From: Candidatus Competibacteraceae bacterium
GTDB lineage: Bacteria > Pseudomonadota > Gammaproteobacteria > Competibacterales > Competibacteraceae
NCBI GenBank assembly: GCA_016712625.1
Contig: JADJQQ010000006.1
Location: 1-64,000, forward strand
DNA length: 64,000 nucleotides
Direction of reading: 5' to 3'
How positions within the stretch are numbered: position 1 is the stretch's first letter; each line of letters begins with the position of its first letter. Under the pieces are notes generated by a model, which was not told where the DNA came from, ran no database searches, and saw only the letters and a program-made list of their open reading frames with translations. This document shows positions 52,604-62,219 of the stretch, piece by piece. The position numbers and the translations under genes are program-made.

Positions 52604-53698
52604 ATGCCGAGTTTATTTTCCACGTCCGCCGCCATGGCATCCGATGCGCTGTCGATTGGCATTATCGCCAACCCGGTATCGGCGCGCGACATCCGGCGCA
52701 TCATCGCCAACGCCAGCAATTTACAACTCGCGGATCGGGTCAACATCGTGCTGCGCGCGCTTAGCACCTTGGCGGCCATCGGCGTGCCGCGCGTGCTGAT
52801 GATGCCGGATCGCGCGGGCATCCGCGCCATGCTCTCGCGCCACCTGCAACGCGAACAGAATCTGCATCATACGTTTCCGCGGGTCGATTTTCTGGATATG
52901 GAGCCGACTTCCACGGTGGAAGACACCTTTCTCGCCGCGCGCCTGCTGCGCGCGGCCGGAGTCGTCGCAATCATTGTGCTGGGCGGCGACGGCACTCATC
53001 GCGCGGTGGTGCGTGAGCTGATTAGCGGGACAAGCAACCCAGCGGCGATTCCCATTGCCGGTTTATCCACCGGCACCAACAACGCCTTTCCGGAACTGCG
53101 TGAATCCAGCATCACCGGCTTGGCCGTGGGCCTGTACGCCACCGGCCGACTCAGCGCCGCGCAGGCGCTGGCTCCAAACAAATTACTCGAAGTTTCCATC
53201 AGCGGCGTCGACGGTAGTGAAAGACGCGATATCGCGCTGGTCGATGCGGTGATCTCGACCGACCGCTACCTCGGCGCTCGCGCGCTGTGGAAGCCGGAAG
53301 GGCTCCACAGTGTGTTTCTGGCCTTTGCCGAGCCGCAAGCCATCGGCCTGTCGTCCATCGGTGGGCTATTGCAGCCGGTGGCGCGCCATGCGCCGGGCGG
53401 CTTGGCGATTCAGCTCGCCCGCAACCCACAGCAACGGCGCATTGGCCTGCTGGCTCCGATTGCCCCCGGCATGGTGCGCGAAATCGGCATCAAGCAGTTC
53501 GAGCGGATGCCCGCCGATAAGCCGTTCGAAGTGGGCTTGGATGCTGGCGTGGTCGCGCTCGATGGCGAGCGCGAACTCGCGTTCGACGCGGGCGAGCGCG
53601 TGACGGTGACCTTGCGCGAGAACGCTTTTTTCGCGGTGGACGTTGCCCGTTGCATGCACACCGCGGCGATGGCGGGACTGTTCCGCCTTTCTTCCTGA
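52604..53698 (+). CDS. acoX: ATP-NAD kinase-like protein AcoX
   Basis: About 364 residues from the ATG at 52604 (MPSLFSTS); the open frame begins earlier at a TTG. The NAD-kinase-like fold is shown by LSIGIIANPVSARDIRR, the glycine-rich VLGGDGTHRAVV motif (about residues 125-136) and LSTGTNNAFPELRE. AcoX is regularly the first gene of acetoin operons; its exact reaction is not established. It is followed 20 nt later by acoA. Confidence 0.88.
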   Translation: MPSLFSTSAAMASDALSIGIIANPVSARDIRRIIANASNLQLADRVNIVLRALSTLAAIGVPRVLMMPDRAGIRAMLSRHLQREQNLHHTFPRVDFLDMEPTSTVEDTFLAARLLRAAGVVAIIVLGGDGTHRAVVRELISGTSNPAAIPIAGLSTGTNNAFPELRESSITGLAVGLYATGRLSAAQALAPNKLLEVSISGVDGSERRDIALVDAVISTDRYLGARALWKPEGLHSVFLAFAEPQAIGLSSIGGLLQPVARHAPGGLAIQLARNPQQRRIGLLAPIAPGMVREIGIKQFERMPADKPFEVGLDAGVVALDGERELAFDAGERVTVTLRENAFFAVDVARCMHTAAMAGLFRLSS

Positions 53699-53718
53699 AA
53701 CCACCCAAGGAACCTCCT

Positions 53719-54717
53719 ATGGCAGATAATCCCTTTCCGCTGAGCAAGGACGAATTGCTGGCCGCTTACCGGCGGATGCGCACCATCCGCGAGTTTGAGG
53801 AACGGCTGCACATCGATTTTGGACGCGGCGATATTCCGGGCTTCGTCCATCTGTACGCCGGCGAGGAAGCGGCCGCCGTTGGTATCATGCTACATCTGCA
53901 CGATGGCGACCGGATCGCCTCGACCCATCGCGGCCACGGCCACTGTATCGCCAAGGGCGTGGACGTGACGGCGATGATGAAGGAAATCTACGGCAAAAAA
54001 GGCGGCTCCTGCGAGGGCAAGGGCGGTTCGATGCACATTGCCGATTTATCCAAAGGTATGATGGGCGCGAACGGCATTCTGGGCGCCGGCGCGCCGCTGG
54101 CGTGTGGCGCGGCGCTTGCCGCCAAATATCGCGCCAAACAGAAAGGCGGACCGAGCGACGTGGCGATCAGTTTCGTCGGTGATGGCGCGAGCAACCAGGG
54201 CACTTTTCTGGAAAGCCTGAATCTGGCGGCGGTGTGGAATTTGCCCGCGATTTTTGTCGTCGAAAACAACGGCTATGCTGAATCGACCTCACGCGACTAC
54301 GGCACGGCGGTTGATAGCTACGTGGATCGCGCCGCTGGATTCGGTTTGCCGGGCGTTACAGTGGACGGTATCGATTTCTTTGCCGTTTATGAAGCCGCTG
54401 GTGAAGTGATTCGCCGGGCGCGCGAGGGCGGTGGTCCGTCGCTGCTGGAATGCAAGATGGTGCGCTTTCACGGCCATTTCGAGGGCGACGCCCAGACCTA
54501 CCGGGCTAAAGGCGAACTGGAAGAGATCCGCGCCAACCGCGATTGCCTGCGCGCTTTCAAGGCGGCGGTCACCGGGGCCAAGGTCATCACCGACGCCGAA
54601 TTGCAGGCCATCGACCACGAGGTGCTGGGCCTGATCGAGCGCGCGGTCACCGAGGCGAAGGCCGCCCCGCTACCGACCGCCGCCGATCTCACCACTGATG
54701 TTTACGTTCGTTACTGA
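53719..54717 (+). CDS. acoA: Acetoin:DCPIP oxidoreductase E1 alpha subunit (acetoin dehydrogenase)
   Basis: A 332-residue product from the ATG at 53719; the ribosome binding site AAGGAACC precedes it. The thiamine-diphosphate motif GDGASNQGTFLESLNLAAVWNLPAIFVVENN (ends quoted as GDGASNQG and FVVENN) and the Gly-rich GKKGGSCEGKGGSMH block are typical of E1 alpha. With acoB it decarboxylates acetoin to acetaldehyde and hydroxyethyl-TPP, passed to the lipoyl E2 (acoC). Confidence 0.95.
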   Translation: MADNPFPLSKDELLAAYRRMRTIREFEERLHIDFGRGDIPGFVHLYAGEEAAAVGIMLHLHDGDRIASTHRGHGHCIAKGVDVTAMMKEIYGKKGGSCEGKGGSMHIADLSKGMMGANGILGAGAPLACGAALAAKYRAKQKGGPSDVAISFVGDGASNQGTFLESLNLAAVWNLPAIFVVENNGYAESTSRDYGTAVDSYVDRAAGFGLPGVTVDGIDFFAVYEAAGEVIRRAREGGGPSLLECKMVRFHGHFEGDAQTYRAKGELEEIRANRDCLRAFKAAVTGAKVITDAELQAIDHEVLGLIERAVTEAKAAPLPTAADLTTDVYVRY

Positions 54718-54746
54718 GCCGCGCTTGGGTACAGGAGAAGATCGAA

Positions 54747-55763
54747 ATGGCACGAAAAATCAGTATGAAAATGGCGGTCAACGAGGCGATTGATCAGGAG
54801 ATGACGCGCGATCCAACCGTCATCATGATGGGTGAGGACATTGTGGGCGGGGCCGGTGGCGAGGGCGAGAAAGATGCCTGGGGCGGGGTGTTGGGCGTGA
54901 CCAAGGGCCTGTACGCCAAGCACGGCGACCGGTTGCTGGATACGCCCTTGTCCGAAAGCGCCTACATCGGCGCGGCTATCGGCGCGGCGGCCTGCGGGAT
55001 GCGCCCGATTGCCGAACTGATGTTCATCGACTTCATGGGCGTGTGCTTCGATCAAATTTTCAATCAGGCGGCCAAATTCCGCTACATGTTCGGCGGCAAG
55101 GCCGAAACGCCGGTGGTGATCCGGGCGATGGTCGGCGCGGGTTTTCGGGCCGCCGCCCAGCACTCGCAGATGTTGACGCCGCTATTCACCCATATCCCCG
55201 GCTTGAAGGTGGTATGCCCCAGCACGCCCTACGACACCAAGGGCCTGTTGATCCAAAGTATCCGCGACAATGATCCGGTGATCTTCTGCGAGCACAAGAA
55301 TCTGTACGGCTTCGAAGGCGACGTGCCGGAAAAGAGCTACACAGTGCCGTTCGGCGAAGCCAACGTAGCGCGCGAGGGCAAGGATGTCAGCATTGTCGCC
55401 TACGGACTGATGGTGCATCGCGCGCTGGAAGCGGCGGCGCTGCTGGCGAAAGACGGCATCGAGGCCGAAGTCATCGACCTGCGCACGCTATCGCCGCTGG
55501 ACATGGACACGGTGCTGGAAAGCGTGGAAAAAACCGGCCGGCTGGTGTGCGTTGACGAAGCCAGCCCGCGCTGCAACATCGCCACCGATATTTCGGCGCA
55601 AGTGGCGATGCAAGCTTTTGGCGCGTTGAAGGCGCAGATTGAAATGGTAACGCCGCCGCATGTGCCGGTGCCGTTTTCGCCCGCGCTGGAAGATCTCTAC
55701 ATCCCCAGCGGCGCGCAAATCGCCGGCGCCGCCCGCCGCGCCATGAAAAAGGGGAGGGCGTGA
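54747..55763 (+). CDS. acoB: Acetoin dehydrogenase E1 beta subunit
   Basis: A 338-residue E1 beta. Landmarks: KMAVNEAIDQEM at the start, MMGEDIVGGAGG, DTPLSESAYIGAAIGAA, the conserved PIAELMFIDFMG and the late AEVIDLRTLSPLD and VDEASPRCNIA. Together with acoA it forms the heterotetrameric TPP-dependent E1 component. AGGAGAAG lies 8 nt ahead of the ATG. The stop overlaps the acoC start by 1 nt. Confidence 0.95.
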   Translation: MARKISMKMAVNEAIDQEMTRDPTVIMMGEDIVGGAGGEGEKDAWGGVLGVTKGLYAKHGDRLLDTPLSESAYIGAAIGAAACGMRPIAELMFIDFMGVCFDQIFNQAAKFRYMFGGKAETPVVIRAMVGAGFRAAAQHSQMLTPLFTHIPGLKVVCPSTPYDTKGLLIQSIRDNDPVIFCEHKNLYGFEGDVPEKSYTVPFGEANVAREGKDVSIVAYGLMVHRALEAAALLAKDGIEAEVIDLRTLSPLDMDTVLESVEKTGRLVCVDEASPRCNIATDISAQVAMQAFGALKAQIEMVTPPHVPVPFSPALEDLYIPSGAQIAGAARRAMKKGRA

Positions 55764-56878
55764 TGGCGGGCCAAATCACCCCCATCGTGATGCCCAAATG
55801 GGGCCTGTCGATGCGGGAAGGCACCGTCAATGCCTGGCTGGTCGAAGAAGGCGCGACCATCGAGGTTGGGATGCCGATCCTTGAGGTCGAGACCGACAAG
55901 CTGGCGAGCGCGGTCGAGGCGGCGGACGCCGGGTTGCTGCGCCGACGCATCGCCCAGGAAGGCGATGTGTTGCCGGTGAAAGCGCTGCTGGGGGTGATGG
56001 CCCCGGTCGAGGTCAGCGACGCGGAAATCGATGTCTACGTGGCGGCTTACGTGGTGCCCACCGCCAGCGACGATGAGGAAGAAGCGGGATCGGTGTTTCA
56101 CACCGTCGAGGTCGATGGCATCGGCGTGCGCTACGCCCGACGTGGCCCGGAGGACGGTACGCCGGTGCTGTTCATCCACGGCTTTGGCGGTGATCTGGAC
56201 AACTGGCTGTTCAACATCGACGCGGTGGCCGAGCAGTCGCCGGTAATCGTGTTTGATCTGCCCGGCCACGGCCAGAGCGACGTGCAATTGCCGGGACTGA
56301 GCTTGGATGCACTGGCGGCGTTCGTGGTGCATTTCCTTGATGCAATCAACGTCAAGCAGGTGCGGGTGGTCGGCCATTCACTGGGCGGAGCGATTGCCGC
56401 GCAAATGGCGAGCAACGCCCCTGACCGCGTGGCCAGCCTGGCGCTGATCAGCCCGGCGGGTTTTGGCGCGGAGATCAACGCCGGCTACATCGAAGGATTT
56501 GTCAACGCGCAATCGCGCCGCGAACTCAAGCCGGTGCTGGAGCAGTTGTTCGCCGACCCGGCGCTGGTGAGCCGGCAGATGCTGGACGACATGCTGAAAT
56601 ACAAACGCATGGACGGTGTGGAGTCGCTGCTGGCCGGTCTCGGCGCGGCGCTGTTCAAGGACGGCCAGCAGACGGCGCGGATGGTTGATGCACTGGCGGC
56701 GAGCGGCAAGCCGGTGCTGGTGATGTGGGGCCGCGACGACCGAGTGATTCCGTCGGCGCACGCCGCCAACGCGCCCAAGGATGCAACCGTGAAGCTGTTC
56801 GACGGGGCCGGACACATGGCGATGCTGGAGAAGGCCCACGAAGTCAACGCGGCGATCAAGGCGCACCTGGAGCATTGA
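55763..56878 (+). CDS. acoC: Acetoin dehydrogenase E2 (lipoyl-domain alpha/beta-hydrolase-fold acetyltransferase)
   Basis: A 371-residue product from the ATG at 55763. Residues 1-80 form a biotinyl/lipoyl domain with the lipoylated lysine in EVETDKLASAVEA (about residue 46). The C-terminal part is an alpha/beta hydrolase fold (VLFIHGFGG, VVGHSLGGAIAAQ, MWGRDDRVIP, FDGAGHMAMLE), the special architecture of AcoC rather than a normal E2 catalytic domain. It transfers the acetyl group to CoA. The E3 dihydrolipoamide dehydrogenase (acoL) is not in the window. Confidence 0.93.
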   Translation: MAGQITPIVMPKWGLSMREGTVNAWLVEEGATIEVGMPILEVETDKLASAVEAADAGLLRRRIAQEGDVLPVKALLGVMAPVEVSDAEIDVYVAAYVVPTASDDEEEAGSVFHTVEVDGIGVRYARRGPEDGTPVLFIHGFGGDLDNWLFNIDAVAEQSPVIVFDLPGHGQSDVQLPGLSLDALAAFVVHFLDAINVKQVRVVGHSLGGAIAAQMASNAPDRVASLALISPAGFGAEINAGYIEGFVNAQSRRELKPVLEQLFADPALVSRQMLDDMLKYKRMDGVESLLAGLGAALFKDGQQTARMVDALAASGKPVLVMWGRDDRVIPSAHAANAPKDATVKLFDGAGHMAMLEKAHEVNAAIKAHLEH

Positions 56879-56927
56879 ACGACCACCAGGATTTCGCCTT
56901 CCATTCACCACATTGGAGACCGGCATC

Positions 56928-57236
56928 ATGGTTCTACTTGAGTTTCAAATGGCGCCGCACGTCGCTTCCGAAAGCGTCAGCCAGTACGTAGCGCAGATCA
57001 TCAATATCGTCGATCAGAGCGGCGTGCCTTACCAGCTCACCCCGATGGGAACGATCCTTGAAGGGGAATGGGATGAGGTGATCGGAGTGGTGACCCGCTG
57101 TTTCAAACACATGGCCGAGCATCACAGCCGTATCGGCACCCATATCAAGATCGACTATCGCGCCGGTCCCGCCGGTCGTCTGAAAAGTAAAATCCAATCC
57201 GTCGAGCACATACTCGGGCGCAAGCTTTCAACCTGA
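56928..57236 (+). CDS. MTH1187/YqgV-family thiamine-binding protein
   Basis: About 102 residues from the ATG at 56928 (MVLLEFQMAP) with GGAG upstream. The single ferredoxin-like domain shows GVPYQLTPMGTILEGEWDEV (in part) and HSRIGTHIKIDYRAG, the signatures of PF01910. Members bind thiamine or hydroxymethylpyrimidine in the cytoplasm. Placement directly after the TPP-dependent acetoin dehydrogenase genes is suggestive. A longer open frame of 5 extra codons exists upstream. Confidence 0.85.
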   Translation: MVLLEFQMAPHVASESVSQYVAQIINIVDQSGVPYQLTPMGTILEGEWDEVIGVVTRCFKHMAEHHSRIGTHIKIDYRAGPAGRLKSKIQSVEHILGRKLST

Positions 57237-57312
57237 AGGCCCGAATTGAATTAAAGAGGGCGACATGACGTAGGTATCGCCGCAAACCACCGAAGAAGAG
57301 AGGAGAAACGAC

Positions 57313-57635
57313 ATGTTATACGCATCGCCTGGTCAAGCGGGTTGCAAGATTAGTTTCAAATCGCGCTATCAGAGTTTCACCAGTCGGGCGGTTGTTGCGA
57401 CGGCAGCTCGCCGATGTGCTATCCGGAAGGCGATCTATTGGTGGGCGATGGCAACGTGCGCCTGGGCGAGATCGGCGGCTGCCCGTTTTACATGAGCGTG
57501 CCGCAGTTCGCCTACTGGAAACACACCCAGCTCACCATCGACGTGGTCGCCGGCCGCGGCGGCATGTTCTCCCTGGAAGGCCCCGAAGGCCTGCGCTTCC
57601 TCACTCGCTCCCGACTGTTTACCGACGCCGGGTAG
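57313..57635 (+). pseudogene. Deletion fusion: aldehyde dehydrogenase start joined to DUF779 protein end
   Basis: The ATG at 57313 with AGAGGAGA upstream opens MLYASPGQAGCKISFKSRYQ, the invariant beginning of ExaC/AcoD-type aldehyde dehydrogenases. After about 21 codons the sequence changes. In another frame from about 57378 it encodes HQSGGCCDGSSPMCYPEGD, then LGEIGGCPFYMS and FSLEGPEGLRFLTRSRL, the C-terminal two thirds of a DUF779 protein, ending at TAG 57635. These genes are normally neighbours. A deletion of most of the dehydrogenase and the start of the DUF779 gene explains the joint. Neither protein can be functional. Confidence 0.8.
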
Positions 57636-57689
57636 CTGGGCTTGGAAAAAGAGGCTGTTTCGCCCCCTTAATCAAGAATGTCTAGTAAT

Positions 57690-58442
57690 TTATTGAATAA
57701 CCCGCCGGGTGTTTAGCGGCTGGACTGGGCGGTTGTTGGGATGATGCATGATGTGGGTAAACGCATCAATTTGGGCTTTGGAGACCGTAAAATCATTCTT
57801 TATGACGAGCCATAAAACCCCTTCCGTGCAGGGTGGGGTCGTCAGAGAGCCAGTAAATAGGTAATAGCCGCGTTCGTGGGGTATCAGTAGGTTGGCATTG
57901 ACGGGTTCGGTCAGCGGCTGTGTCACGCCAGCCTGTTGGGGCATCTTGGCCCAGGCTTTCGCTAGCTCGGTATTTTCCTTACCTTCTTCGTACATGACGG
58001 CAACAACGGCGAGATTACCGTCCTTGCCCGCATGAACGAAATGTGCTTCCAATGGATATGATTGATTCTCAATCAGATTTTCGCTTGGCGCATGAAAGTG
58101 AAACTGTTTTAACTCATACGTTTGGGCGTTTACCGTAAGGGTGCTGCCAGGCGCGTATTTAACTTGAATGGTATGGCCATTATTCAATATCTCTTGGCCG
58201 CCTGCTTGATAGTTAAACTGAACCTCAGGAAGTTTGGTCGCAATCGGCTTGGTGATATTGACTGGCGACTGATTTTTTCCAGTCATGCAAGTCGAGTAAG
58301 TGGGATTGAGATCGCCCCAGTATTCCGGTCCCTCCGCGCCAGAATAAGTCCAGTGCTTTTCTTCCGCCAATAAGAAGACAGGATCTCCCGACATCAATAG
58401 GCCAATCGATAAAGGTAATACGCTAAACGCTTTCTTAATCAT
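57690..58442 (-). CDS. Alpha-type carbonic anhydrase, exported
   Basis: 250 residues from ATG 58440-58442 (MIKKAFSVLPL) with GGAGG upstream; the longer frame is only an extension. A signal peptide covers about 1-26. Zinc ligands appear as two His in KQFHFHAPSEN and the third in EAHFVHAG; the GSLTTPPCTEGVLWLV block closes the active site. YSGAEGPEYWGDL near the start is also typical. It interconverts CO2 and bicarbonate in the periplasm. Confidence 0.93.
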   Translation of the reverse strand: MIKKAFSVLPLSIGLLMSGDPVFLLAEEKHWTYSGAEGPEYWGDLNPTYSTCMTGKNQSPVNITKPIATKLPEVQFNYQAGGQEILNNGHTIQVKYAPGSTLTVNAQTYELKQFHFHAPSENLIENQSYPLEAHFVHAGKDGNLAVVAVMYEEGKENTELAKAWAKMPQQAGVTQPLTEPVNANLLIPHERGYYLFTGSLTTPPCTEGVLWLVIKNDFTVSKAQIDAFTHIMHHPNNRPVQPLNTRRVIQ

Positions 58443-58563
58443 TGGATGGTCCTCCCAGAGAGTGAAGATGGTGGTTTTTGCTCGCTGAGAGCATTGCAAA
58501 TAGACCACGGGCCAGCGAGCTAGCAGATTGCTGGCCCATAGTTTAGCGTAGACCGGAATATGG

Positions 58564-60568
58564 TTAACTGCTCTTGAATGGATCGAGTCGCGCCGTCGCC
58601 TCGGCGGCGCTTTCATAAATATGCGGCGTGAGATCATGCTCGCGCAGCGCGTCTCCTAGCCGAGCGCGCAGAAAGGCGCTCGTGGTGTAGCGGGTCACGC
58701 CAACATAATGGTGCTCCACCAAGTAACCGACTAAATCCATGTATTCTTGCACCAGCTCTGGCACGATAGAAAAATTGTCGTAATTGACAATTGCGAACAC
58801 TTTTTTACCCAATGGAATGAGTTTGTCAGTGACCGCCGTTTGGATGCGCGCGATATCTTCTCGGTTGCGGATCGCCAGCCCCTCGAAATTGATAAAAAAT
58901 AGATTCTTCATCGCATCATAGGACAGGCGCTGGTCGAGCGGTTGGACTAAGAGGATGTCGCGTAACCCCATCGGTCCATCACCAAAAATCCGAGCATCCA
59001 TCAGCCGAAGCTGCGAGCTGATCCGTGGCTGGAAGGTCATCCGCGCTAGCACGTCTCGTTCCAGATCGATTCCGGGCGCAATTTCAATCAATTCCGGTCC
59101 GTCGGCGGTCAGTCGAAAGACCGCCCGCTCGGTGACGTACAGCACCGGTTGATTGCGTTGGCTGGCCACCACGCCGCTGAAGGTGCGGTGTTCGACCTGC
59201 TCGATAAACTTGGGCGTCTCGCCCTCTTGCAGGATGCGCAACTGGCCTTGTTCGACCGCAATGCTCAATTTGCCGGCGGTGAAGGTGCCAGCGAACACTA
59301 CTTTCCGGGAATTCTGGCTGATATTGATGAAACCACCCGCGCCAGCGATGCGGGTACCGAATTTCGAAACATTCAGATTGCCCTGCGCATCCACTTGCGC
59401 TAACCCCAGCACGGTTAAATCCAGTCCGCCGCCGTCGTAAAAATCGAACTGATTGGGCTGATCGATAATGGCCTGTACGTTGGTTGAAGCCCCAAAATCC
59501 AAACCCCCCGCCGGAATGCCGCCGACTACGCCCGGTTCGGCGGTCATGGTGAGCAGGTCGATAATCTTTTCTTCGGCAGCAACGTTAGCCACACTTTCCG
59601 GCATGCCAATGCCGAGATTCACGATGGCGTTCAGCGGCAATTCAAATGCCGCGCGGCGAGCGATGATTTTGCGCTCGCTCATTGGAATTGACGGAATCGA
59701 AGCCAGTGGCACTTTGATTTCGCCGGAAAAGGCGGGGTTGTAAAGAGTACCGAAGGTCTGCCAGTGATGTTCGGGCGGGGCGACCACGATGCAATCGACC
59801 AGGATGCCAGGGACGCGGACATCTTTCGGCTTCAAAATGCCGCGTTCGGCGACGCGCTCCACCTGCGCAATCACAATGCCGCCAGAGTTGCGAACGGCCA
59901 TGGCAATGGCCAGCGATTCCAGCGTCAGCGCTTCCTTTTCCATGGTCAGATTGCCGTCGATGTCGGCGGTGGTGGCGCGGATAATACCGACATTGATCGG
60001 GAATGCCTTATAAAACAGGTATTCCCGGTCGCCAATGGTCATGAGCTGGACTAAATCTTCTCGCGTGATGGCGTTGAGTTTACCGCCGCCGTGGCGCGGA
60101 TCGACGAATGTCCCTAGCCCGACATGCGTTAGCGTCCCTGGTTTTCCGGCGGCGATGTCACGGTACAAATGCGTGATGACGCCTTGCGGCAAGTTGTAAG
60201 CCTCGACCTTTCCAGTTACAGCCAAGGCTTGCAGTTTGGGCACCAGACCCCAGTGGCCGCCGATCACCCGCTTAACCAGCCCTTCATGCCCCAAGTGGTT
60301 CAAACCTCGGTTTTTCCCATCGCCCTGACCGGCGGCGTAAACCAAGGTCAGATCGCGTAGTTTGGCAAGGCCGGGCGTGTCAGACTCATTTTCCACCGCC
60401 AGATAAAGCTCTTCGATGGCGCAGGCAATGTCTTCGGCAAAGCCGGTGCCGACGAAGCCGCTGGTGGCGATCGTATCGCCAGGGCGAATCAAGCTAACCG
60501 CCTCGCGGGCGCTGACGACTTTGCCGCGTTCGGGGATGCTCAGCCAAAGCGAGCAAGGGATGCTGCAT
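58564..60568 (-). CDS. Acyl-CoA:acetate/3-ketoacid CoA-transferase (YdiF-like)
   Basis: A CoA-transferase of about 665 residues with both subunits fused. Landmarks are SGFVGTGFAEDIACAIEEL (alpha half), IPAGGLDFGASTNVQAI (beta half) and the extended C-terminus with a regulatory-type region. The frame is open upstream to TTG 60615, but no conserved start lies there. An ATG at 60566-60568 with a GAGGA ribosome binding site fits if one extra C in the CCCC run near 60532-60535 is removed (reads MQHPLLALAEHP then ERGKVVSAREAV). It follows the GntP permease gene on the same strand by 20 nt; hydroxybutyrate-like acid use is plausible. Confidence 0.88.
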
Positions 60569-60635
60569 GAGGATGTCCTCTTAATAACGCTTGCAAGGAA
60601 CGCCGCCCCGTCCAAGCGAGGCGGCGGACGCTGAC

Positions 60636-62027
60636 TTAGAAGCTGCCGAACAGCGATCCCAGCGTGATGACCGCCACTAGGGCAAGTAAGGGAATAATCA
60701 CCGACACCATGAAGATATCGAAATAGGATTGCTTGTGAGTCAGCTTGCAGATGCCGAGCAAGGTGATGACCGCGCCATTATGGGGTAGGGAGTCGAAGCA
60801 CCCTGAGGACATAACCGCTACCCGGTGCAGCAATTCCGGGTTGAGGCCGATGGCGTTGGCCAGTTCGAGATACTTCGCTCCCAGAGTGCTCAGCGCGATG
60901 CTCATGCCGCCAGAGGCGGAACCGGTGATGCCCGCTAGGACGTTGACCGCGACGGCTTCCGAAATCAACGGATTTTGGGAAACGCCCAATACCGCGTCTT
61001 TCACCACCACGAACGCCGGCAGCGAAGCGATCACGTTACCGTAGCCAACTTCGGAAGCGGTGTTGAAGATCGGCAGCAGCGAACCCATGGTGCCGGTGTT
61101 GAGTGATTCAATCACATTCCGCCACCGCGCCCAGTGGACGACAACGATGAACAGGATCGCGATGACCAACGCCACGATGATCGACCACAAACCGGCGACC
61201 GCTGAGAGTTTAGTCGCGCCATATTTCGGCTCGGCCAGATAACCGGCGTCGATGCTGGGGAACACGATATAGGTGAACAGCGCGTTCAAACCAATCACTA
61301 ACAGGATTGGCAGCAGGGCGATGAAGAAGGAGGGGAGCTGGCTAGCGTCCTTATCAGGATTTAAATTTTCGTTGGTGTGGTCGCCGTAGCCCTCACCCGT
61401 CGCCATCGCCCGTTGAGCACGAGTATGCAGCCAGAGGGTACCTACAATCATCATGATGAGGCCGCCGATGGTGCCAAGGCCCGGCGCGGCGAAGGTGTTG
61501 GTGCCGAAGAACGGCGAGGGGATCGCGTTCTGAATCGCCGGCGTGCCAGGAAAGGCGGTCATGGTGAAGGTGAAAGACCCCAGGGCAATCGCGGCGGGAA
61601 TAAAACGTTTGGGCATGCCGATTTCGCGAAACAGCGCCGCGCCGATGGGATAGACGGCGAAGGCGACCACGAACAGTGATACGCCGCCGTAGGTCAGAAT
61701 GCCGCAAGACAGCACGATGGCCAGAATCGCGCGCGCTTTCCCGACCTTAGTGACAATCCAATGGGCGATGCTTTTAGCCGAGCCGGAGTCGTCCATCAGT
61801 TTGCCGAAGATCGCCCCCAGCATGAACAGCGGGAAGAACTTGAGCAAATAGCCGCCCAATTCTTTCATGAACACTTGAGTATAAGTGGGCAGCAGCAAGT
61901 GCGCGCCGCCACCGATCAGCACGGCCAGCAAGGCCAAGATCGGAGCGAGTATGAGCACATTGATGCCTCGATAAGCGAGATACATCAACAAGCCCAGTGA
62001 TAGGATAATGCCAATAACTCCCAACAT
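60636..62027 (-). CDS. GntP-family permease
   Basis: 463 residues from the ATG at 62025-62027 (MLGVIGIILSL) with AAGGAAA upstream; the open frame extends further without conserved sequence. About 12 to 14 hydrophobic segments, with ALGSFTFTMTAFPGTPAIQN, SEVGYGNVIASLPAF and GSASGGMSIALSTLG, identify a GntP gluconate:H+ symporter relative. Members import gluconate, hydroxybutyrate or other hydroxy acids. Its neighbour CoA-transferase suggests a short hydroxy or keto acid as substrate; the LysR gene is divergent. Confidence 0.9.
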   Translation of the reverse strand: MLGVIGIILSLGLLMYLAYRGINVLILAPILALLAVLIGGGAHLLLPTYTQVFMKELGGYLLKFFPLFMLGAIFGKLMDDSGSAKSIAHWIVTKVGKARAILAIVLSCGILTYGGVSLFVVAFAVYPIGAALFREIGMPKRFIPAAIALGSFTFTMTAFPGTPAIQNAIPSPFFGTNTFAAPGLGTIGGLIMMIVGTLWLHTRAQRAMATGEGYGDHTNENLNPDKDASQLPSFFIALLPILLVIGLNALFTYIVFPSIDAGYLAEPKYGATKLSAVAGLWSIIVALVIAILFIVVVHWARWRNVIESLNTGTMGSLLPIFNTASEVGYGNVIASLPAFVVVKDAVLGVSQNPLISEAVAVNVLAGITGSASGGMSIALSTLGAKYLELANAIGLNPELLHRVAVMSSGCFDSLPHNGAVITLLGICKLTHKQSYFDIFMVSVIIPLLALVAVITLGSLFGSF

Positions 62028-62155
62028 AACGGATTTCCTTTGGGTGGTTTGTTTGATTTTGGCGTGGACGCCGAGTACATGGCCGATGCTGGTCGGCCAA
62101 TTAAGCATAGCAGTCACTAGGCATGGTGAAAATTTGCAAAAAAAATGAAAATTCT

Positions 62156-62169
62156 GTGCGGAAATGCAC
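62156..62169. promoter_or_regulatory. Candidate LysR-type operator palindrome
   Basis: GTGC-GGAAAT-GCAC forms an inverted repeat about 50 nt ahead of the LysR gene ATG and about 130 nt ahead of the divergent permease gene. The position fits an autoregulatory site. The classic T-N11-A form is not met exactly, so this is weak. Confidence 0.3.
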
Positions 62170-62219
62170 GGAGTCGACCACACTGAATTTTAGGGATATG
62201 CAATTCTGACGGGTGGCCC

